NCBI GenBank assembly: GCA_030762895.1
Contig: CM061063.1
Span: 102,198,210 to 102,262,209 of the forward strand
Reading direction: 5' to 3'
DNA: 64,000 bases
From: Sophora flavescens
Taxonomy: Eukaryota > Streptophyta > Magnoliopsida > Fabales > Fabaceae
Numbering within the stretch: position 1 is the first letter of the stretch; each line of letters begins with the position of its first letter. Below, in pieces: positions 55,299-64,000 of this stretch. The notes beneath the pieces were generated by a model. It ran no database searches, was not told the DNA's origin, and worked only from the letters and a program-made list of their open reading frames with translations. Both the position numbers and the translations under genes were made by a program.

Positions 55299-56606
55299 TG
55301 TTGACGAATCTGGGCAAGTATACCCAGTCGTGAAAGTAATACGGTGGTGAGACCGGTTATCGTATCCACGGGGATTGGATGTCAATTACCAATTCACAAG
55401 CTCAACAACTATCTAGACTAAAATATGAATCAAGAGAAATCAAAACAAACAAAACAAAAGGAATAAAATGTTTTTGTCTTTTTGGGGACTTTTAACAAAC
55501 ACTTGGAGTGCAGAAAGGATATGTTGGGACTAGACTTCACCAAACCTCTAACTCATGTACTATCAGGACTAGATACCTCCCATTCATGCTTCAGATATTA
55601 AAATCAATCCGCTAAATTACTCAAACCCCGATTCCTCGGATGGCAAGAGCCTAAATCCACTAATAGACCCTAATTCCTTAGGTGGCCTAGATTAATGAAT
55701 TTGCATTAAGATTAGGGATTACACGATTACTAGTAAACCTAACTCCATTCCTAGATGACAGGGTTACTAGGTGATTAAATTCAATTCCGGTTCTGATAAG
55801 AATTTTCGAATTGCATACCAAAACACAAATCGAGTCATGGGGGTGCTAGCCACAACAAGCATTAAGCACAGAAAATTAATCACTAATATGAAGACATGAA
55901 CATAGAATAATCAGTCAAGATAAATACATGTTAATCAGTTTGGCTACATCTAATCCCAACAAACAGGGATTTAACTACTCATAAAAAGAGAATACAAAGA
56001 GAAAGAGAGAAAGGATGAAGCAAACTCAATAGAAGGATCCTCCAATCTTCTTCCAGTCCCAGAGCAAGGAAAACATCCCCCTTCAGGGTTGGAACCCTCT
56101 TCCAGCCGCAGCCTCCAAGTGCTTCCTCAAACTAAAACTAAAAACTCCAAAAACTCCCAAAACTCTTCCCTAAAACAGTAACTTATACTAATCTGTTCTG
56201 CGCTCGCTCGCGAGGCGAATGGCCTCTCGCGAGGTGAAAGTTAAAACCTGCTGTTTCAGAAATGGATCTCTCGCGAGGCGAGAGTGTCTTCGCGACGCGA
56301 AACCGAAAAAGTTGCATTTTCCTGGCACAGTCAGCTCTCAGGGTCGCGAGGCGAATTGTGTTTCGCGGGGCGAGGCTTCAGAATTCTGCTTGGCTCAATT
56401 TCTTCTCTTTTCAAGCTCTAAAATCATCCAAGCTTCATTATGGCCAAATCTGCACAGTTTTCCTTAAGTTCCTGCAAAATAACACCAAGAAACCGCTTCA
56501 CCCGTTCCAAGGGAAAAACTAACTGAAATCAAATAAAGAATGCCTAATTTATATGAAAAATGCATGCAAAAGTATACAGAAAATATCATGTAAAATCACA
56601 CTATCA
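55299..56606 (-). mobile_element. Athila-C LTR, copy 1 (complete, 1,308 bp)
   Basis: Plus-strand ends TGTTGACG and CACTATCA; in element orientation TGATAGTG...CGTCAACA. Preceded by CTTCT (55294-55298), which recurs after copy 3 (59932-59936) as the target duplication. It contains a TCGCGAGGCGA palindrome cluster (about 56206-56370) upstream of the TATA-like GTATAAGTT (minus strand, about 56185). Confidence 0.9.
56206..56370. repeat. Paired CTCGCGAG palindromes in the Athila-C LTR
   Basis: Three pairs of CTCGCGAG/TCGCGA-centred dyads. The distance between centres in a pair is 19 bp in all three. Copies recur at about 57864-58030 and, with small changes, at 59525-59700. The open frames that run through them are by-products of the GC-rich repeat. 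Confidence 0.85.
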
Positions 56607-57030
56607 AATCACCCCAAGCTTATTCAATTGCTTGTCCTCAAGCAATCACTAAGGCCAGTAGAAGAAACAGAACATGGATAGTGAACTAAGAACCCGAGTA
56701 AATGATCCAAGTAATAGGCAATTCAAACAATTCAGCAAGAGACAATCAATTCAAGTCCAATTAGAGGCTTAGGTTCCTTAGACTCACATTCTCACTGATT
56801 TGGGCACTCTTTCTCACTTGAATCTCACCCCAAGCTTGTTCTTTTGCTTGGCTCTCTTTCTACCTCACTCAAGTGTTATGGATATAAGACAATTAGCTCA
56901 ATTTTCCTCAAGGAAAGAATTCTACCATAGGCTTGACTATTAACCAAATCTCTATTTTATTAATGAAAACACCTAAGAATCAAGAGGTCTTTACTTTGGT
57001 TGTAACGTGGCCATGGGATTAATCGTATCT
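56607..57030 (-). mobile_element. Athila-C 3' UTR segment 1
   Basis: On the minus strand it ends with ATTGCTTGAGGACAAGCAAT (56646-56627; perfect 7-bp stem, loop GAGGAC) and AAGCTTGGGGTGA (56621-56609), then the LTR. The rest matches the 3' UTR of element A near 51340-51660. The other end is a junction near GGGATTAATCG where LTR sequence resumes without its last 50-60 bp. Confidence 0.85.
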
Positions 57031-58267
57031 ACGGGGATTGGATGTCAATTACCAATTCACAAACTCAGCAACTATCTAGACTAAAATATGAGTCAAGAGA
57101 AATCAAAACAAACAAAACAAAAGGAATAAAATGTTTGTCTTTTTGGGGACTTTTAACAAACACTTAGAGTGCAGAAAGGATATGTTGGGACTAGACTTCA
57201 CCAAACCTCTAACTCATGTACTATCAGGACTAGATACCTCCCATTCATGCTTCAGATATTAAAATCAATCCGCTAAATTACTCAAACCCCGATTCCTCGG
57301 ATGGCAAGAGCCTAAATCCACTAATAGACGGTAATTCCTTAGGTGGCCTAGATTAATGAATTTGCATTAAGATTAGGGATTACGCGATTACTAGTAAACC
57401 TAACTCCATTCCTAGATGAAAGGGCTACTAGGTGATTAAATTCAATTCCGGTTCTGATACGAATTTCCCAATTGCATACCAAAACACAAATCGAGTCATG
57501 GGGGTGCTAGCCACAACAAGCATTAAGCACAGAAAATTAATCACTAATATGAAGACATGAACATAGAATAATCAGTCAAGATAAATACATGTTAATCAGT
57601 TTGGCTACATCTAATCCCAACAAACAGGGATTTAACTACTCATAAAAAGAGAATACAAAGAGAAAGAGAGAAGGGATGAAGCAAACTCAATAGAAGGATC
57701 CTCCAATCTTCTTCCAGTCCCAGAGCAAGGAAAACATCCCCCTTCAGGGTTGGAACCCTCTTCCAGGCGCAGCCTCCAAGTGCTTCCTCAAACTAAAACT
57801 AAAAACTCCAAAAACTCCCAAAACTCTTCCCTAAAACAGCAACTTATACCAATCTGTTCTGCGCTCGCTCGCGAGGCGAATGGCCTCTCGCAAGGCGAAA
57901 GTTAAAACCTGCTGTTTCAGAAATGGATCTCTCGCGAGGCAAGAGTGTCTTCGCGACGCGAAACCGAAAAAGTTGCATTTTTCTGGCACAGTCAGCTCTC
58001 AGGGTCGCGAGGCGAATTGTGTTTCGCGGGGCGAGGCTTCAGAATTCTGCTTGGCTCAATTTCTTCTCTTTTCAAGCTCTAAAATCATCCAAGCTTCATT
58101 ATGGCCAAATCTGCACAGTTTTCCTTAAGTTCCTGCAAAATAACACCAAGAAACCGCTTCACCCGTTCCAAGGGAAAAACTAACTGAAATCAAATAAAGA
58201 ATGCCTAATCTATATGAAAAATGCATGCAAAAGTATACAGAAAATATCATGTAAAATCACACTATCA
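57031..58267 (-). mobile_element. Athila-C LTR, copy 2 (lacks its 3' terminal 50-60 bp)
   Basis: Nearly identical to copy 1 from TATCTACGGGGATTGG onward. It ends CACTATCA at 58267 and is again followed by the polypurine tract (58270-58282) and hairpin (58288-58307). Confidence 0.9.
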
Positions 58268-58690
58268 AATCACCCCAAGCTTATTCAATTGCTTGTCCTC
58301 AAGCAATCACTAAGGCCAGTAGAAGAAACAGAACATGGATAGTGAACTAAGAACCGGAGTAAATGATCCAAGTTATAGGAAATTCAAACAATTCAGCAAG
58401 AGACAATCAATTCAAGTCCAATTAGAGGCGTAGGTTCCTTAGACTCATATTCTCACTGATTTGGGCACTCTTTCTCACTTGAAGCTCACCCTAAGTTTAT
58501 CTTTTGCTTGGCTTTCTTTCTACCTCACTCAAGTGTTATGGATATAAGACAATTCGCTCAATTTTCCTCAAGGAAAGAATTCTACCATAGGCTTGACTAT
58601 TAACCAAATCTCTATTTTATTAATGAAAACACCTAAGAATCAAGAGGTCTTTACTTTGGTTGTAACGTGGCCATGAGATTAATCGTATCC
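58268..58690 (-). mobile_element. Athila-C 3' UTR segment 2
   Basis: Near-identical repeat of 56607-57030, with the same junction to LTR sequence. Identical junctions in both segments show that one rearrangement was copied. Confidence 0.9.
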
Positions 58691-59931
58691 ACGGGGATTG
58701 GATGTCAATTACCAATTCACAAACTCAGCAACTATCTAGACTAAAATATGAGTCAAGAGAAATCAAAACAAACAAAACAAAAGGAATAAAATGTTTTTGT
58801 CTTTTTGGGGACTTTTAACAAACACTTGGAGTGCAGAAAGGATATGTTGGGACTAGACTTCACCAAACCTCTAACTCATGTACTATTAGGACTAGATACC
58901 TCCCATTCATGCTTCAGATATTAAAATCAATCCGCTAAATTACTCAAACCTCGATTCCTCGGATGGCAAGAGCCTAAATCCACTAATAGACCCTAATTCC
59001 TTAGGTGGCCTAGATTAATGAATTTGCATTAAGATTAAGGATTACGTGATTACTAGTAAACCTAAATCCATTCCTAGATGAAAGGGCTACTAGGTGATCA
59101 AATTCAATTCCGGTTCTGATACGAATTTCCCAATTGCATACCAAAACACAAATCGAGTCATGGGGGTGCTAGCCACAACAAGCATTACGCACAGAAAATT
59201 AATCACTAATATGAAGACATGAACATAGAATAATCAGTCAAGATAAATACATGTTAATCAGTTTGGCTACATCTAATCCCAACAAACAGGGATTTAACTA
59301 CTCATAAAAAGATAATACAAAGAGAAAGAGAGAAGGGATGAAGCAAACTCAATAGAAGGATCCTCCAATCTTCTTCCGGTCCCCGAGCAAGGAAAACATC
59401 CCCTTCGTGGTTGGAACCCTCTTCCGTACCTGCAGCCTCCAAGTGCTTCCTCAAACTAAAACCAAAAACTCCAAAAACTCCCAAAACTCTTCCCTAAAAC
59501 AACGAACTTATACCAATCATTCTGCTCAGCTCGCTCAGAGGCGAATGGCCTCTCGCGAGGCGAAAGTTAAAACCTCTTTGTTTCAGAAATGGATCTCTCG
59601 CGAGGTGAGAGTGTCTTCGCGACGCGAAACCGAAAAAAGTTGCATTTTCCCGGCACACTCGGCTCTCGGGTCGCGAGGCGAATTGTGTTTCGCGGGCGAG
59701 GCTTCAGACTCTGCTTGGCTCAATTTCTTCTCTTTTCAAGCTCTAAAATCATCCAAGCTTCATTATGGCCAAATCTGCACAGTTTTCCTTAAGTTCCTGC
59801 AAAATAACACCAAGAAACCGCTTCACCCGTTCCAAGGGAAAAACTAACTGAAATCAAATAAAGAATGCCTAATCTATATGAAAAATGCATGCAAAAGTAT
59901 ACAGAAAATATCATGTAAAATCACACTATCA
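58691..59931 (-). mobile_element. Athila-C LTR, copy 3
   Basis: Third copy, slightly more diverged in the GC-rich palindrome part (small deletions near 59515-59710). It ends CACTATCA at 59931 and is followed by the target duplication CTTCT. Confidence 0.9.
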
Positions 59932-60250
59932 CTTCTCAAGCTCGACATTTCGAGTTTCCAATTACCCAATTAATCGAGCCTGCTCTTCACACTTTGCCAC
60001 AACTTTTCCAAGCTTATCCCCAGTACGCAAAGTTCGGGTAGCTTCAGCCTTCACGCTTTTCATCTTCTTCATATTATTAGAAAGCCCGTGGCTCGAAAAA
60101 CGGGTAAGGGAGGAGACTCAGAGAGCATAAGCAGTCGCGGCTTTCATGCTCGCGTCAGGGCCCTATTCTAGAGCATATGCTGGCTTAATAACTTGAGAAT
60201 CCACTAAAGGGCCCGAGTTAAAATTGTCTATCCAAGAACAAAGGGTAGAA
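59932..60250 (-). pseudogene. Antisense ORF of the Tat element, N-terminal part
   Basis: The minus strand reads SWIDNFNSGPLVDSQVIK, then a stop, DASMKAATAYAL, a stop, and a coiled-coil-like stretch (KKMKSVKAEATRTLRTGDKL, then LETRNVELEK). It joins the fragment at 55298 across the Athila-C insertion, where a one-base shift near 55265 is also needed. A splice-acceptor-like TTTTTAG precedes it at about 60255. At least four defects, so not functional. Confidence 0.55.
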
Positions 60251-60259
60251 GCCTAAAAA

Positions 60260-60400
60260 GCCGAGGTCGAGCATTGCTCCCTCGCACCAAAAAGCCGAGG
60301 TCGAGTTATGCTCCCTCGAATTACGCACTGAAAAAAGTCGAGGTCGAGCAATGCTTTCTCCCTCGCACTAAAAATCCTAGGCCGAGCACAACACCTTCGC
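60260..60400 (+). repeat. Short tandem repeat GGTCGAGCATTGCTCCCTCG
   Basis: Three to four degenerate units of about 45 bp with the same GAGGTCGAG core as the repeats at 41101-41380, supporting continuity of the Tat element up to here. No Tat 3' LTR follows. Confidence 0.7.
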
Positions 60401-60464
60401 ACCAAGATAATGTACACAGCAGATCATGCATGTTAGAGACCCAAGATTTGAAGGAAATCCTGGT

Positions 60465-60680
60465 AGTGTATTAGCAAATCATTTGGCATGCAACTGTTTG
60501 GTCCATTTAGTTTATGCGAAATGATGTTATCTTTAGCAATGGTAAAATTGATTTGTTGGTAACCTGCGACTTGATTAAAACAAGATCATGGAAGTGGTTC
60601 TCAGTTGATAAAAAGGACCTGCAGTATAGGTCTTAGGATTGGTACCAGAGTCCCCTGGGATGTATGCAATAATTCTGTGG
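60465..60680 (+). pseudogene. LINE ORF2 C-terminal fragment
   Basis: Readable as IIWHATVWSI, a stop, FMRNDVIFSNGKIDLL and IKTRSWKWFSVDKKD, then a stop and DWYQSPLGC. It is the same domain end as the LINE at 30541, clearly a different copy. It begins where Tat sequence ends. Confidence 0.75.
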
Positions 60681-61004
60681 ATCTGTTTATCTGGAACAGC
60701 CATACTGCTGTCATTTGTTTTTACTGATTTGTTTTGGTCTTGGATTTTGTTATGCAGCTTTTTTGTTAGTTTCTCTGCTATAATTTTTGGTCATCTTTGA
60801 TTTGTATCCTGTTCTGCTGCTACCTGGGAAGCTCTTCGATTTTTTGATGATAGAAGCAATGATGTTGTTTACTCTATGTGTTTGCTTCTGTCCTGCAAGG
60901 TTGCATCGTGTGGATGGAGGGTTCTAAGCTTTAGGTGCCAAATGCATTTTGGTTGGACAATGTCAGTTTTTGTGGTACTAAGGCATACTGATCATGGACT
61001 TTCT
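60681..61004. other. No gene recognised; possibly LINE 3' UTR
   Basis: T-rich, non-coding sequence between the LINE fragment and the duplicated segment. No A tail was identified. Confidence 0.5.
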
Positions 61005-64000
61005 TTTACCTTGTGTTTTTTCGCAGAGAAAATGAGTGGAAAGAAGATGAGAAGAGAGAAGTGGAAGAGAATATTTGATTTTCTCTTGTTTGGTTCGGAA
61101 GAGAAAATGAAGAGAGGGAAAAAACGGTGAGGGACCTGTACAAAACTTCTCTCTCCTACTCTAGGAAGAAAACGGACACGGCCAAGAAGAAAACTGGCCT
61201 TTTACATCTCTGCCCTTCAATTGATCTGAAACACAAACCCAGCTTCAACCGAGCTGAAACACAAGAATCAATTTGTATGGAATAGTTAACTAGTTAACTT
61301 CAATAATAATAAAGATATAGCATGGGAAAGATGAAGGTGCAGCATGGAATGAGAAAATGGGTGAAACAAGGAAAGATAAGGAAGGGTAGGGGATAGAGAT
61401 CATCCATCTCAAAATAGTGTCTCATTCCCTGTTTCATCTATTTAGATTATGCCAATTGGAATATTAATTACATTTTTTTATAGGCAAATGTTAGCAGTTA
61501 GTTGTTATGTTAATTTTTTTCTCATTTGTCAAGGCTTGAACCTTGGACCTCCTACTCCTACAACTCCTGGAAAATTAATTACATTATTTATTATACGTAC
61601 ATCATTTTTATATGACATGGCACAATCTAAATGGATGAGACACCATTTTGAGACAGGTGATTTCCATCCGGATGAGCGAGGGGTTAACGTGTATTGAGTG
61701 TGATGGTGAGATAATTTTTTAATTAATATTTATTATAAAAATAATTTTGTTTTATATAAAAATCATTTTAATTAATATTTATTATAAAATATAATTATTT
61801 CGTACAGTATATATTTAATTCTATAAGTGAAATAGAAATAATATAACATCTTTTTAATGAGGGACATTTATGTCATTTTTTTACATCTTTCTCATTTCTC
61901 TATAATATTTCTCATCTTCTTTCTCTCTCTTTTCTCTCTTATTTCTCTTATACGAAACAACACATCAAATCCACTTTGTTTCTCATCATTTTATCTCTTT
62001 TCATACTCTCTTTCACATTTTTCTCTCTTCTCATTTTCTTCTCAAAACCAAACAAAGCATTAGTGGTTTTTTCTTTTAGGGCTCGTTTGGTGATCAGGAT
62101 AGGATAGAGGCGGATAGGATAAGAGAACATGATATGAGCATGATAGGATATGAGCATGATAAGCTGTTATCATGCATATCCGACATTTGGTGTCTACCAG
62201 ATAACCAACCAGACAGCATTATAATTTAAGTATAAATTTTAAATTTTTTGTTTTTATTCTAAATGTTTTCATCTTTTATTAGATTTTAATTTTTTTTATA
62301 ATTTTCATTATTTAAAATTATATTAAAAACAAAATTATCCTTGTGATAAAATTACATATAATTTTTTAAATTTTGTCTAACTAAAATTAATTTTTTATAT
62401 TTTAAAATATTCATTTTTTGTTTTTACTTTACATATAGTTAAATTATTAGAATACTTTTTTATATTTTACAGTTTTCAAAATAATATAAAATAACAAAAT
62501 TAGCATTGTTATAAAATAAAAATAAAAATAAATTTTAAAATGAATTATTAATATTTTTATTATTTTAAATATTTATATTTTATTATACATTTTTTGGTAA
62601 CCATGTTAAATTTTATTATACTTTAAATTATTATTTTATTATACTTTAATTATTTTATATATTATATATTTTTATATTTATTATACTTTAAATCACCCTA
62701 TCCTACTTGTTACCAGAAAAAAAAAATACCTTATCCTATCATGTTGAGTGCTAACTCAACCCTCCCATCAGGATAGAATTTTAACTAGATGGACATGGTA
62801 GGATAAGTGACAGGATTGCCTTATCCTATCCTGCTGGCTCACCAAACAACAGTTTCAGACAGGATATGATAGCTTATCCTATCCTGTCAGTCTTATCCTG
62901 ACTACCAAACGGGTCCTTAAGGTCTAAGGACATAGGCTGGTTAAGATTTGGTATGTATTCTGTTGTACACCTATTTTAGATGGTCATATAGGTTTTATCC
63001 GGTGTATGCCACTTAATACTGCAATGGCTATTATCTAATCTTAGTGTATCTTGTATATCGGTTCGAGTACTCCTTGAACTCATTTTCAATACAATTTTGC
63101 TTATTAAAAAAAGTTATTTATTTTCTCCCTATTAAGATTACGAACATTGCGAAATTGTTAATACTCTTAAAGTTGTCCTTGCCTTGTTTGTGGAAATATT
63201 ATTTTTCCTGTAATCATAGCATGGTGTATCCCAGTAGTTGTTAGGGGTGTAATGAGATTTGTTTGTATCGGATTTGGGGTGATTTAGAATCCGATACGAT
63301 TAAATTTGATCGGCTCAAATTGGATCATCAGATTTTACGAAAAATTCTATGAATTCGAACTCAACCAATCCGATCAAAGTCAGGTTAGTTCGGATCATAT
63401 AATCAGATTACCCAATTTTTCATTTACTTTATTTTAATCTTGAAAACAAGTAATTTTTTTTAAAGTAAGAAAAAAAATTTATTTAATATATTAATTTTAG
63501 AAAATAAGATAATAATATATTAATTGTGCCAATAAAAAATATTGTTATAATAAAATTAACAATATATATATTTTTAAAGCGCTCGGCTTGGCTCAGATTG
63601 GATCGATTCTTATTTTCAGGATTTGATGTCTGAAGTGATTGTCATCAAATTCAACATTTAAAATCTGATCTGATCCAATTCGACAGACCGATCCTTCACC
63701 AAAAAAAAATTTATTTTGATGGACTGATCCAAATCATAAAAAATGATTTGGATCCACCGGATTCATGCATCAGATTAGATTTGCTTACTCCCCTCATTCT
63801 TGTTAGTCTAAAGTCCCAACTGTCATGTGAATGTGGTAACAAAATCCATAAAATAATAGATGAGTTACAGAATTGACTAGTGAAATAAATGTTGAACATG
63901 TTATCACAACTAGTCAAATAACTCGAATAAATAACTAGTTACCAGAGATATTGATATTGTTCACATCTTGTATCTTGTTATGATAGCGATTATGTTTATT
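61005..64000 (+). repeat. 3-kb direct duplication, copy 2 (runs off the window)
   Basis: Homologous to 33162-36180 in the same order and orientation. It includes the GAGA-rich segment, the MITE and the LINE tail (62920-63110), and continues to the last base of the window. No gene. Confidence 0.92.
62079..62916 (+). mobile_element. PIF/Harbinger-like MITE, copy 2 (838 bp)
   Basis: GGGCTCGTTTGGTGATCAGG at the left and, inwards from the right, GGACCCGTTTGGTAGTCAGG. TTA flanks at 62076-62078 and 62917-62919. Same position in the duplication as copy 1, so the MITE inserted before the segment was duplicated. Confidence 0.85.

Noticed and set aside
56219..56522. Open frames of about 85 codons present in all three Athila-C LTRs.
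   Set aside because: They run across the CpG palindromes and U3 on the strand opposite the element; stops and shifts differ between copies.

Overview
The window is plant nuclear DNA, almost certainly from a eudicot. It holds two intron-containing 2-oxoglutarate-dependent dioxygenase genes of the ACC-oxidase-homolog type in a large bed of nested plant LTR retrotransposons (Athila, Tekay/Del, Tat and SIRE-like lineages), LINE fragments, a CACTA fragment and Harbinger-like MITEs. I cannot name the species. No rRNA, tRNA, organellar or bacterial features were recognised. All positions, splice sites and repeat matches were read by eye.

Layout. 1-1534: end of a SIRE/Maximus-like Copia LTR with 25-bp repeats. 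1535-3342: no gene. 3343-22188: a scrambled Athila family (called B) made of an inverted LTR/PBS/LTR structure, a 3' UTR on the minus strand, the leader and intron of the extra ORF, a gag-pol block, and the extra ORF with its 3' UTR on the plus strand. The gag-pol block is broken at the integrase by a Tekay/Del element (11379-19435, minus strand). 22198-24692: a second Tekay-like LTR (D). 24881-32811: the host gene island on the minus strand, with two intact paralogous dioxygenases (361 and 377 aa, three exons each), a truncated third copy, and a LINE tail inside an intron of the second gene. 33162-36180: a 3-kb segment repeated directly at 61005-64000, carrying a MITE at the same site in both copies. 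36193-38165: a LINE fragment and a CACTA end with a SUMO-protease-like (C48) remnant. 38166-60465: a Tat-lineage element without gag-pol but with minisatellites and an antisense ORF. Two Athila insertions split it: A (41401-53150, target duplication AAAAT) and C (55299-59931, target duplication CTTCT, collapsed to three tandem LTRs).

How it works together. The two dioxygenases look like the only functional protein genes. Every retroelement ORF carries stops, frameshifts or deletions. The most interesting signals are cis-elements shared between element families. First, a hairpin with an invariant GAGGAC loop and a changing stem lies just upstream of the polypurine tract in both Athila and Tekay elements, and is repeated internally after the extra ORF of Athila. 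Second, arrays of paired GC-rich palindromes lie just upstream of the TATA box in four different LTR families; the palindrome sequence differs between families but the pair spacing is a constant 19-22 bp. Third, an LTR-PBS-inverted-LTR junction looks like a mis-primed reverse-transcription product.
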